A DNA stretch of 29,802 nt from Paulinella micropora (taxonomy: Eukaryota; Cercozoa; Imbricatea; Euglyphida), in contig BJOX01000308.1 in NCBI GenBank assembly GCA_009731375.1, positions 173,832 through 203,633 on the forward strand, in the 5' to 3' direction. Both the position numbers and the translations under genes were made by a program. Positions 1 through 9,400 of the stretch are shown one piece after another. How positions within the stretch are numbered: the first letter of the stretch is position 1; every line of letters begins with the position of its first letter. Below the pieces are notes generated by a model that did no database searches, was not told where the DNA came from, and saw only the letters and a program-made list of their open reading frames with translations.

Positions 1-128
1 CATGTGCATCCAGTCCTCCATTCCATAAGGAAAGTCTCCACACCAATCGGTGGAATAAAGGAAGTGACGGCATAGAACATTACTCTAGGAGCTTTATACC
101 AATCAGCCCATGGAAAGGACCGATGGCC
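1..128 (-). repeat. Interspersed repeat B, copy 1 (cut by window edge)
   Basis: The reverse complement of this stretch matches 5861-6000 almost base for base (for example CCACCGATTGGTGTGGAGAC and GGAATGGAGGACTGGATGC). It runs directly into (AAT)n at 129. About ten bases of the repeat start (GGGAGTACAT side) are missing. I do not recognise the family. It has no open frame and no clear pol III boxes, and behaves like a SINE or a short non-autonomous element associated with ATT tracts. Confidence 0.85.
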
Positions 129-170
129 TAAATAATAATAATAATAACAATAATAATAATAATAATCATA
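129..170. repeat. (AAT)n microsatellite adjoining repeat B
   Basis: Perfect to near-perfect AAT units with rare AAC or AATC variants. It lies at the GGGAGTACAT side of repeat B, as the ATT tracts do at 5816-5860 and 29558-29667. Confidence 0.9.
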
Positions 171-207
171 ATGCTTTTATTGTCATTACTTATTTGATTT
201 TATTCTG

Positions 208-220
208 TCTCTCCCTCCCT

Positions 221-260
<40 letters not shown>

Positions 261-266
261 CGCTCG

Positions 267-306
<40 letters not shown>

Positions 307-442
307 CTTCTTCTTCTTCTTCTTCTTCTTCTTCTTCTTCTTCTTCTTCTTCGTCTTCTTCTTCGTCTTCTCCTTCTCCTTCGTCTTCTTCTTCTTCTTC
401 TTCTTCTTCTTCTTCTTCTTCTTCTCCTTCTTCTTCTTCTTC

Positions 443-494
<52 letters not shown>
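208..494. repeat. Polypyrimidine tract: (CT)n-(CTT)n-(CT)n
   Basis: About 285 bases that are almost entirely pyrimidine on the + strand, arranged as (CT)n, then (TTC)n with a few TCG or TCC interruptions, then (CT)n again. The order is roughly mirror-symmetric, which favours triplex (H-DNA) formation. The open frames across it are simple-repeat peptides (poly-Phe/Ser-Leu or poly-Arg) and are not genes. Confidence 0.9.
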
Positions 495-498
<4 letters not shown>

Positions 499-558
499 GT
501 ACCAGGATATACATCATTTGGGAAAACCAAGGCGTAGGAGGTATTTTATCTATCTATC

Positions 559-589
<31 letters not shown>

Positions 590-780
590 CTATCCATCCA
601 TCTATCTACTTGGACTAACGGCTTCCTTTTCTTTCTCTTCTTCCTTATCCTCCCACTCTCCATTCCTAGATTGCCTTTTTCTTCAACGTCCTTCCTCCTC
701 TTCTTTTTCCAGAACACAGTCTACCCGTGATTCCCATCCCGGACACATGCACAGTACACAAATTATTGTTTGATGTGAAA
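495..780. other. Unassigned spacer with a short TATC array
   Basis: It contains (TATC)n at about 547-605 and otherwise T/C-rich DNA without a convincing gene. Open frames here are extensions of the simple repeats. Confidence 0.6.
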
Positions 781-821
781 CTGCGTTCCTTTGCAAGGAC
801 TACATTCCTTTGCGACATCTC

Positions 822-853
<32 letters not shown>

Positions 854-961
854 CTTTCTCTGTCTGTCTATCTATCGATCTATCTATCCATCTATCTATC
901 TTTTTATCTACTGCGTTTGCTTTGCAAGGACTTCATCCTTTTGCGATATCTCATCTATCTA

Positions 962-1028
<67 letters not shown>

Positions 1029-1130
1029 ATGTCTGTCTATCTATATATCTATCTATCTATCTATCTATCTATATCTTTCTCTATCTCTATCTCTATCTCT
1101 ATCTTTATCTCTATCTTTATCCATCTATCC

Positions 1131-1165
<35 letters not shown>

Positions 1166-1171
1166 GATCTT

Positions 1172-1206
<35 letters not shown>

Positions 1207-1250
1207 ATCTTTCTATCTATCTATATATCTATCTTTACCTATGTTATACA
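781..1250. repeat. (TCTA)n array punctuated by a ~45-bp unit
   Basis: Two copies of a unit starting CTGCGTT and containing TTTGCAAGGACT and TTTGCGA begin at 781 and 911, a period of 130 bases. Each is followed by (ATCT)n, with CTATCTCTATCTCTTTATC variants at 1075-1130. All three + frames are open only because the tetranucleotide lacks stops. Confidence 0.85.
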
Positions 1251-1550
1251 ACGTATATTCAAAAATTCATATACGTTTGTGTTTATACAATCTATATCTA
1301 TATCTATATCTATATCTATATCCCATAGTGTCATTCGGACATGTACAGGATTTGAATTTATATCTGTACCTTGCATGCATGCATATGTGTATATGTCTTT
1401 TTGCATGCCCATTCATGCACAATCTATAATAGGAATGTTTGGCATGGCTCAAAGAAATGAAAGTATGCATGTATGTCTGTAAGTGCATCATGCATACGTA
1501 CATACACGCATACTTGCATTCATAACCGCATCTCTTTCTTCCTCTCTCTC

Positions 1551-1585
<35 letters not shown>

Positions 1586-1604
1586 CCCTGCCTCCCTAAC
1601 CCCC
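1251..1604. other. AT-rich spacer with (TATATC)n, TGCA-rich stretch and (CT)n
   Basis: (TATATC)n lies at about 1290-1322, a GCATGCATGC-rich stretch at 1370-1520 and (CT)n at 1540-1583. No gene is supported. An assembly gap (1605-1834) follows a C run. Confidence 0.6.
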
Positions 1605-2322
1605 NNNNNNNNNNNNNNNNNNNNNNNNNNNNNNNNNNNNNNNNNNNNNNNNNNNNNNNNNNNNNNNNNNNNNNNNNNNNNNNNNNNNNNNNNNNNNNNN
1701 NNNNNNNNNNNNNNNNNNNNNNNNNNNNNNNNNNNNNNNNNNNNNNNNNNNNNNNNNNNNNNNNNNNNNNNNNNNNNNNNNNNNNNNNNNNNNNNNNNNN
1801 NNNNNNNNNNNNNNNNNNNNNNNNNNNNNNNNNNACCCCCCCCCCCCCCCGGTCCACCCCCCCACCGTTTCGGCACCCCTGTCGGAATAAATCATGGTTT
1901 GTGGGAACGAGGAGGAGTTGGGAGCTCATATTTGCAGGGTGGTTAGCCATAGACTCGATCTTGATGCTGTTATGATTTTTTTGGTAATTCCTTGTTTTTT
2001 TTCGCACCCCAATCGGAGTAAATCATGGTTTGTGTGAACCAGGAGGAGTTGGGAGCTCATATTGACAGGGTGGCTAGCCCCAGACTCGATGTTGATGCTG
2101 CTATAATTTCTTTGGAATTCACGCAAATATGTGCGTTAGGGGAGTGTCCTGAATGCCGAATTTCTTTGTTTTTTTGGCCTTTTTTTTGCACCCCTCATCG
2201 GAATAAATCATGGTTTGTGGGAACCGGGAGGAGTTGGGAGCTCATATTGGCAGGGTGGTTAGCCTCAGAATTGATCTTGATGCTGGTATAATTTTTTTGG
2301 AATTCACGTAAATATTTGCGTT

Positions 2323-2776
2323 AACGTACCCTGTCGACGGGGCAAGGGGTGGTCCGGGGGGCCCTACCCCCGGGAACCCCAGGCCTGTGATTGTACGTAC
2401 CCGTTCTGGTCGCGGGTGGCCCACACCTGAAAATTGAGGTTTTTTGCCACCAGGCGCCCTTTGCGGCACCTCCGGCAATTCAACGTACCCTGTCAAAGGG
2501 AAAGGGGGGGTCCGGGAGAGCCCTGCGATTGTACGTACCCGTTCTGGTCGCGGGTGGCACCCACACCTGAAAATGGAGTTTTTTGACACTAGGCGCCCTT
2601 TGCGGCACCTCCGGCAATTCAACGTACCCTGTCGAAGGGAAAGTCGGGGTCCGGGGGAGCCCTGCGATTGTACGTACCCGTTCTGGTCGCGGGTGGCACC
2701 CACACCTGAAAATCGAGGTTTTTTGCCACCAGGCGCCCTTTGCGGCCCCTCCGGCAATTCAACGTACCCTGTCGAA
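2323..2776. repeat. Tandem triplet of module B
   Basis: ACGTACCCTGTC recurs at about 2324, 2483, 2622 and 2761, with spacings near 159, 139 and 139. Each unit has the promoter-free order CCTGTCGAAGGGAAAG, GTACGTACCCGTTCTGG, CACACCTGAAAAT and CCAGGCGCCCTTTGCGGC. The first is longer because it keeps the CCCCCGGGAACCCC block. The 139-140-base period is not a multiple of three, which argues against coding. Confidence 0.85.
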
Positions 2777-2888
2777 GATCCTTGTTTTTTTAGCCTGCTT
2801 TCTGCTCTCCCATCGGAATTGCATGGTTTGTGGGAACCAGGAGGAGTTGGGAGCTCATGTTTGCAGGGTGGTCCTGAATGCCGAAATT

Positions 2889-2924
<36 letters not shown>

Positions 2925-3114
2925 CACCCCCCCNNNNNNNNNNTTTGCGGGAACCAGGAGTTGGGAGCTCATATTGGCAGGGTAGCTAGTCCCAGACTCG
3001 ATCTTGATGCTGGTATAATTTTTTTTGGAATTCACGTAAATATTTGCGTTAGGGGACTGTCCTGAATGCCAAAATTCCTTGTTTTTGTGGCCTATCTTTG
3101 CACCCCCCCATCCC

Positions 3115-4010
3115 TATAAATCATGGTTTGTGGGAACCAGGAGGAGTTGGGAGCTCATATTGGCAGGGTGGCTAGCCCCAGACTCGATCTTGATGCTGGT
3201 ATAATTTTTTTTGGAATTCACGCAAATATTTGCGTTAGGGGAGTGTCCTGAATACCAAATTTCCTTGTTTTTCAGCAGTACTTGCCGGTGCCTCAGGCAA
3301 TCGAACGTACCCTGTCGACGGGGATGTGGGGGTCCCGGAAATTGTACGTACCCGTTTTGGTCGCGGGCGGCACCCACACCAGAAAATTGAGGTCTTGTCC
3401 CACCAGCCGCCCTCCGACAATTGAACGTACCCTGTCGACGGGGCAGGGGCACGGGGGGCCCTCGCCCCGGGAACCCCAGCCCGGCGATTGTACGTACCAG
3501 TTCTGGTCGCGGGTGGCACCCACACCAGAAAGTTGAGGTCTTACGCCACCTGCAGCTGTTTGCGCACATCAGAGGGAGTTAGCGGCTGTTATTTGGTGTC
3601 TTCGAAAATATAAACATTGTGGCTCTCTTCGAAAATATAAAAATTGATGAGCTCTCTTCGAAAATAAAAAAATTTGGTTTTTGTTGAGCTCTCTTCGAAA
3701 ATATAAAATTTGTGGCGCCGGGTGGCCTGCACACCAGGAAAATTGAGGTTTTTGTGCAACCAGGCGCCGTTTGCGCACACTAGAGGGAGTTTGAGGCTGA
3801 TTTTGGTGTACCCGACACCTCTCGGTGCGCTCTCTTCGGAGATAAAAAAAGTTTTGTTGGCGGGTGGCACCAAAGCCAGAGATTTTAGATTTTTTGCCAC
3901 CAGAGCTTACACTTGCGTCCTGGTGGTACCTCCGGCAATTGAGCGCCCTCTTGACGGGAAAGGGGGTTCCGGGGGCCCTCCCCCCGGGAACCCCAGCCCG
4001 AGGGGGGAGG
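3115..4010 (+). repeat. Composite A-B-C unit, copy 1
   Basis: Starting with module A and passing through module B, this unit continues into a third part (C) with GCACACTAGAGGGAGTTTGAGG, CCCGACACCTCTCGGTGCGC and GGAGATAAAAAA. The same order recurs at about 4430-5270, so a block of roughly 850-900 bases is directly duplicated. Copy 1 has four TCTTCGAAAATA(T)AAA motifs at about 3600-3710. Confidence 0.78.
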
Positions 4011-4063
4011 GGTGCGCGAAGCGCACCGCAAACCATCCTTTCAGGTGTTGGCGCAGCCCCTAG

Positions 4064-4091
4064 TTACTATTATTATTATTATTATTATTAA

Positions 4092-4124
<33 letters not shown>
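4064..4124. repeat. (ATT)n microsatellite
   Basis: Uninterrupted ATT units except for one AACATT. It separates the end of composite copy 1 from a G-rich then poly(C) stretch. Confidence 0.9.
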
Positions 4125-4192
4125 CCCTGAAAAGTGTTGGGAAAGGGGGCAAGGGGTTTGGGGGGAGGGGGAAAATGAAATTTGTGTACCCC

Positions 4193-4249
<57 letters not shown>

Positions 4250-4429
4250 AAAACNNNNNNNNNNGAACCAGGAGGAGTTGGGAGCTCATATTGACAGGGT
4301 GGCTAGCCCCAGACTCGATGTTGATGCTGATATGATTTTGGAATTCATGCAAATATTTGCGCTAGGGGAGCGTCCTGAATGCGAAAACTTCTTGTTTTTT
4401 TAGCCTATTTTCTGCACCCTCGTCGGAAT

Positions 4430-5270
4430 AAATCATGGTTTGTGTGAACCAGGAGGAGTTGGGAGCTCATATTGACAGGGTGGCTAGCCCCAGACTCGAT
4501 GTTGATGCTGGTATACTTTTTTTGGAACTCACGTAAATATTTGCGTTAGGGGAGTGTCCTGAATGCCAAAATGCCTTGTTTTTTTTAGCCTACTTTCTGC
4601 TTTCCCATCGAAATAAATCCTGGTTCACACAATTGGCAGGGTGGCTAGCCCCAGACTCGATGTTGATGCTGATATAGTTTTTTTTGTAATTCACGCAAAT
4701 ATTTGCGTTAGGGGAATGTCCTGAATGCCGAAATTCCTTGTTTTTCGCAGTACTCGGCAATCGAACGTACCCTGTCGACGGGGAAGGGGGTCCGGGGGGC
4801 CCTCCCCCCGGGAACCCAAGCCATGCAATTGTACGTACCCGTTTTGGTATCGGGTGGCACCCAAACCAGAAAATTGAGGTCATTTTGCCACCACGCGCCG
4901 TTTGCGCGCACCAGAGGGAGTTAGCGGCTGATATTTGGTGTATCTGACACTTCTTGATGAGCTCTCTTCGAAAATATAAAAGTTGTGGTGCCGGGTGGCT
5001 TACAGACCTAAAAATTGAGGTTTTTGCGCCACCAGGCGCCGTTTGCGCACACTAGAGGGAGTTTGAGGCTGGTGTACCCGACACCTCTCGGTGCGCTCTC
5101 GTCGGAGATAAAAAAGTTTTGGTGGCGGGTGGCACAAAAACCAGAGATTTATGTTTTTGTGCCATCAGAGCTTACACTTGCGATCTGCTGGTACCTCGGA
5201 CAATTGAATGTACCCTGTCGACGGGGAAGAGGGGGTCCGGGGGCCCTCCCCCTGGGAACCCCAGCCCGCG
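4430..5270 (+). repeat. Composite A-B-C unit, copy 2
   Basis: The order of parts matches 3115-4010, and it ends likewise in the CCCCAGCCCG block before a G run. It has only one TCTTCGAAAATATAAA motif (about 4967) where copy 1 has four, so the short motif array expanded or contracted between copies. Confidence 0.78.
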
Positions 5271-5795
5271 GGGGGGGGGGGGGGGGGGGGGGGGGGGANN
5301 NNNNNNNNNNNNNNNNNNNNNNNNNNNNNNNNNNNNNNNNNNNNNNNNNNNNNNNNNNNNNNNNNNNNNNNNNNNNNNNNNNNNNNNNNNNNNNNNNNNN
5401 NNNNNNNNNNNNNNNNNNNNNNNNNNNNNNNNNNNNNNNNNNNNNNNNNNNNNNNNNNNNNNNNNNNNNNNNNNNNNNNNNNNNNNNNNNNNNNNNNNNN
5501 NNNNNNNNNNNNNNNNNNNNNNNNNNNNNNNNNNNNNNNNNNNNNNNNNNNNNNNNNNNNNNNNNNNNNNNNNNNNNNNNNNNNNNNNNNNNNNNNNNNN
5601 NNNNNNNNNNNNNNNNNNNNNNNNNNNNNNNNNNNNNNNNNNNNNNNNNNNNNNNNNNNNNNNNNNNNNNNNNNNNNNNNNNNNNNNNNNNNNNNNNNNN
5701 NNNNNNNNNNNNNNNNNNNNNNNNNNNNNNNNNNNNNNNNNNNNNNNNNNNNNNNNNNNNNNNNNNNNNNNNNNNNNNNNNNNNNNNNNNNNNNN

Positions 5796-5820
5796 ATTGG
5801 CAGGAGATACATTATTGTTG

Positions 5821-5860
<40 letters not shown>
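5796..5860 (+). repeat. Tail of a repeat B copy plus (ATT)n
   Basis: ATTGGCAGGAGATACATTATT matches the end of repeat B at 6014-6030 (ATTGGCAGACGATACATATT), so the preceding gap hides a further copy. The (ATT)n leads straight into the next copy, giving a head-to-tail pair. Confidence 0.75.
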
Positions 5861-6029
5861 GGGAGTACATAGGCCATCGGTCCTTTCCATGGGCTGATTG
5901 GTATAAAGCTCCTAGAGTAATGTTCTATGCCGTCACTTCCTTTATTCCACCGATTGGTGTGGAGACTTTCCTTATGGAATGGAGGACTGGATGCACATGG
6001 CCTTTTGGCTCCAATTGGCAGACGATACA

Positions 6030-6030
<1 letters not shown>
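5861..6030 (+). repeat. Interspersed repeat B, copy 2 (most complete)
   Basis: About 170 bases from GGGAGTACATAGGCC to GGCAGACGATACAT, bounded on both sides by (ATT)n. Other copies are at 1-128 (minus) and 29668-29802 (plus). No recognisable A or B box and no coding capacity. The family is unassigned; it may be the body of a SINE with an ATT tail. Confidence 0.85.

Positions 6031-6128
<98 letters not shown>
6031..6128. repeat. (ATT)n tail array
   Basis: About 95 bases of ATT following repeat B. Confidence 0.92.
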
Positions 6129-6169
6129 AGGTGGTGGTGGAGGAGGAGTGAGTCTTCCTCCGTTATGAA

Positions 6170-6200
<31 letters not shown>

Positions 6201-6338
6201 CCCCCCCCCCTCCCCTACCCTTCCCTTCTGTTTGTCTCCCCTTGGTTCTTTATTGGTGTTGGTCTTTCTTGCTTGGCGTTGGTGTTAGTTTCATTGTTGC
6301 TTCTCTTTCACTTATCATGTTTCCTTTTGACTTTCTTG

Positions 6339-6373
<35 letters not shown>

Positions 6374-6400
6374 GAATTTCTTCACATCATTTGACATAGA
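6129..6400. other. Pyrimidine-rich spacer
   Basis: Two (CT)n runs (about 6169-6195 and 6341-6370), a poly-C-rich patch and T/C-rich DNA. No gene is supported. Confidence 0.6.
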
Positions 6401-7106
6401 AATGGTCGTAGGTACATAAAACTGATGATGACTCGAGTCTGATTCAGAGAAAGTGTCGGCGGTGGTGGTGGTGGAGGGGGGAGGGGGGGAATGCTTCTCG
6501 GTTTCTCAGTACGCATTTATATTAGTATTTGAGTGGGAGTACTATTTCTCCTATCGGCAATCAACGTTGTGAGAAAAAAAAGGATCGCCAGTACAGAGCT
6601 TGTGGCTGTGTTGAGTTGGTTGAGTGGAGGCTATGTAAGTCTTGTGTAGCCTCCTGTGGGGAAATAACCAACCTGTATCACTTCAATTGAATACACACAC
6701 TGCTGTCAATTGACTTCAAAATATTTCCGTGGTTAGGGAAGTTACCAAAAGACTCTGGATCGGTCAATTCCAGTTTATTCAGTATCCTTTCTTGGTAGAC
6801 TGTTTGTCTCTTGCGAAATGCAAATTCTGCGAAATAACGAGAAGATTTCGAGCTGGTATTAATACGGCATTACAATAATAAGCGTTTGTAGCAGTTTAGG
6901 AATCACTTTTCAAGTCAAGTCTGAGAAAAAGTAGCTAAAAACCTGTATAAATATCTATCTTTTTTCACGGAAGTTTCGAATCGGGAAATGCACTGGCAAC
7001 TGCCGAGTCACGTTCGACCTATCAATATTAAATAATATTTCCTGTGGTGAAAAGATAGATATGGGAAGAAGGCAATTTAAAGTCTGGAGTCACTGCCGCC
7101 ACCCGG
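6401..7106. other. Low-copy-looking DNA, no gene recognised
   Basis: About 700 bases with a short (GGT)n/G-rich patch near 6460-6490 and otherwise ordinary composition. I find no long open frame, RNA gene or repeat shared with the rest of the window. Confidence 0.5.
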
Positions 7107-8388
7107 AATCTGTGAGTTTGTATATTTCAAGTGGGCAGATACAACTAACTCTTAATAGAACACTATGGCTGCCGCAGGCTTTGAGTCCTGACTCAATGTG
7201 AGCAGGTGAAATACCAGTAATAGTAGTAATGTCTTGGCAGGCTTGGTTGCAACTTACGATCAAGTGTCGAACGTAGACTGTGAGGGCTCCAGTTCTCAAA
7301 CGGATAGTGTCGCGAGTCTTCAAGTTAACAGTCATTAAACTGTGTCGGGTTGTTGGACTTGAAAATTCCCAAATCGATTTAGGAAGCATCAAGGCGAAAA
7401 TGACTGGCGACGGAAAACAAGTTAGATATTGTGTTTTTCCCGTCCTTGTCCGCTAATTTACCGTAAAGCGTTTTCACGGAGAAATCGGTGAAAAAAGTAA
7501 TAAGAGCAGGTGAAATACCAGTAAATAGCAGAGCGGTCACTTCGTTTATTTACGTAATTTCGTACTCGTTGCAGACTTGAATGCAACTTACGATCGAGTG
7601 TGAATCATGATAGTAGATTGTGAGTCTCCAGTTGTCAAAGCTTTTGCTTCAAGTTAACAATCATCAAACGGATAGTGTCGGGTTGGTTTTCCCCGTTCAC
7701 TCTTGTTACCCTTGTCCAAAAATTTTCACGGGAAATCGGGGGAAAAGATAATAGAGTGGGAAAAAGCATCCGGCAATAGTTGATATTTTCTAAAAAGAAC
7801 TTTGATTTGATCGTTTGAAATCATTTCTGAACGAAATCGAAAACTAGTTAGTGAAGTCGGCGAAACGTCGTGCAGAGAATCTAATGAACCGCGGGTCAAA
7901 AAAAATGTATTGTTAACGGTAAAGGTTTTGGCCCGGCGGTCGTTAAGGTGCTCAGTCTGATACATAGCTGGAAAGGCAGTTGGTTTATATTGTGTGTTAG
8001 CGGATGTAACTGGGTTAGAGTGGCCCTTGAAAGAAAATTATAGCACGACCAGTGAGAAAAATTACGAGTTGATATATATTAAATAAGTATTTCTGAAAGT
8101 TAGGTTTTCAGCGATTTATCAGACTGAGCACCTTAACGACCTGCCAAAACCTTTACCGTTGATAAGACACCCTTTTTGTCCGGTTCATTATATTCTCCTC
8201 TGCACGACGTTTCGACTTCACTAACTAGTTTTCGATTTCGTTAAGAAATGATTTCAAACGATCAGTTCAAAGTTCTTTTTAACTATTGCTATTTTTCCTG
8301 TTCGCACAGAGTCAGGACTCAATGCAGCCATCGTGTTCTTAATGAGAGTTCGTTGTATCTGCCTACTTGAAGAGTTGTATACAAACTC
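7107..8388. repeat. Large imperfect inverted repeat (foldback element), split by the LTR element
   Basis: The left arm (7111-7197 and 7775-7970) is the imperfect reverse complement of the right arm (8118-8388). Examples: GAAAACTAGTTAGTGAAGTCG at 7840s against CGACTTCACTAACTAGTTTTC at 8210s; TTAAGGTGCTCAGTCTGATA against its complement near 8118; TTGAGTCCTGACTC against GAGTCAGGACTCAA near 8311. The left arm has an extra internal ~570 bases. The spacer is about 150 bases. The LTR element sits at 8389, and the three bases after the 18617-18620 duplication continue the right arm. It encodes nothing convincing, and looks like a non-autonomous foldback or MITE-type transposon or a fossil of one. Confidence 0.8.
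7198..7770 (+). repeat. Diverged direct duplication inside the foldback left arm
   Basis: GAGCAGGTGAAATACCAGTAA occurs at about 7200 and 7505. Both are followed in the same order by GCAACTTACGATC(A/G)AGTGT, TGTGAG...CTCCAGTT, TCAAGTTAACA(G/A)TCAT and GTGTCGGGTTG. The copies are about 300 bases long, clearly diverged and carry indels. Confidence 0.75.
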
Positions 8389-8634
8389 TGTAGGCATCAC
8401 CCCCCGGATAGCCGGTAAAAGTACCCTTTTTCTGGTGTTAGGTGCACCTAGTTTTTTCCCATTATTTTCAATATCGTTTGGCCGGATTTGACCTAATGCC
8501 ATTTTAACCTTGGTCTGTTGCCGTTTTCTTTTCGGCTTCACTGAGCTAATATAACGAGACATCATTCTCTTTAGGGGATTTGTGTCTGGTTGTATTACCG
8601 ACTTTTTATTGAGCTATCTTCGGGGATTGTAACA
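8389..8634 (+). repeat. 5' LTR (246 bp)
   Basis: It begins TGTAGGCATCACC and ends GATTGTAACA, with TG...CA termini. It matches 18328-18616 throughout except for T/C near 8430, A/T near 8573 and the absence of the 43-base inverted copy present in the 3' LTR. ATATAA at 8549-8554 is a candidate TATA element. No AATAAA was seen. Confidence 0.95.
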
Positions 8635-9400
8635 TTGGAGTCACCAGCACAAGGCTGATTTCTTTTCTGGCTTGTTTTTGGAACAGCAGAAAGAAAAATT
8701 GGACAGACCTATCTCTTCTGAGTAGGTGTTCCAAAAAACAAATACTCCAGCACATCCCCACACAGCTCTTTTTGCAAAACTAGACGTCTAGGCGTTTGTG
8801 AGTAGGTGTCTCAGTACCCTCTCCACAGCCTGTATCTGTGTCCTCACAAGGAGGCCAGACACCAGACCTCGTAGCTGTTCTTTTGTTCTCTCTTGAGACA
8901 GAGACAGAGTAGGTCAACAGACGTACAAACAAACACTCACAGATACAAACAAACTTGAAGGACACGAGCGTAGTACTCTACCTTTCAAGTCTGTGCACTT
9001 TGTTGCCTCTCAAACCACACACATCAGAGTATTTTTGCAAATCTCTGACTGTCTTTCGACAATAGGTCTGAACAAGTGTCAGACGACAAGTCGACTTCTC
9101 AAGGAGTGCTTCTCTAGCCTCTTTGACATTATCTGTACATAGGTCCTCGTACCTCATAACAGATACAACAACAAAAAGAGAAAAAGAAAAGAGGAGTGGA
9201 GAAGGAGATCAAATTTTCAGAGAAAGTCGTACAGATTACTTCTTTCTCACAAAAAAAAAAAAAAAAACATAAGACATAGAGGTGAGACGCTCTCTCTCTA
9301 TACTGTCTTTTCGTTTTTTCTCTCTATTCGTTCCTCATAGACGAACAGAGCAATTACGGGGTAGAAACAACTCTGTCTCATCCGTATTCCTTCAGCGTCC
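8635..9400 (+). other. Retrotransposon 5' leader
   Basis: About 0.77 kb between LTR and gag, with an A18-like run near 9250 and A/G-rich DNA before it. It would hold packaging and dimerisation signals, but none can be identified by eye. An in-frame TAG at 9362-9364 closes the gag frame upstream of its ATG. Confidence 0.6.
8636..8654 (+). promoter_or_regulatory. Putative primer binding site
   Basis: TGGAGTCACCAGCACAAGG begins one base after the 5' LTR. It has the position and the TGG start expected of a site pairing with a tRNA 3' CCA end. I cannot name the tRNA, so this is positional inference. Confidence 0.5.

Larger units (their letters stand above)
1835..5298. repeat. Composite satellite of modules A and B
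   Basis: Module A carries GAGTTGGGAGCTCAT, at 1915, 2046, 2231, 2844, 2958, 3144, 4275 and 4456. A further partial copy near 4630 keeps only GGCAGGGTGGCTAGCCCCAG. Neighbouring full copies are about 181-186 bases apart (2046-2231, 2958-3144, 4275-4456). Module B carries ACGTACCCTGTCGACGGGG, a GC-rich CCCCCGGGAACCCCAGCC block and GTACGTACCCGTTCTGGTCG. A-to-B junctions recur (about 3265 and 4740). Frames across it are open in places but the copies shift frame, so it is not coding. Gaps and homopolymer runs (T34 near 2891, C54 at 4194-4247, G28 at 5270-5297) make local copy number uncertain. Confidence 0.88.

Noticed and set aside
110-730. 206-aa frame with poly-Asn, Ser-Leu and Phe runs
   Set aside because: Translation of AAT, CT and CTT microsatellites; no non-repeat protein content.
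2242-3065. Overlapping frames with repeated peptides such as RTRSGRGW
   Set aside because: They come from module B copies spaced 139-140 bases, so the frame changes between copies. The pattern is satellite DNA, not a gene.
7090-8565. Minus-strand frames of 79-103 aa in the foldback and 5' LTR
   Set aside because: They cross inverted-repeat arms and the LTR, have no family features and are not conserved between arms.
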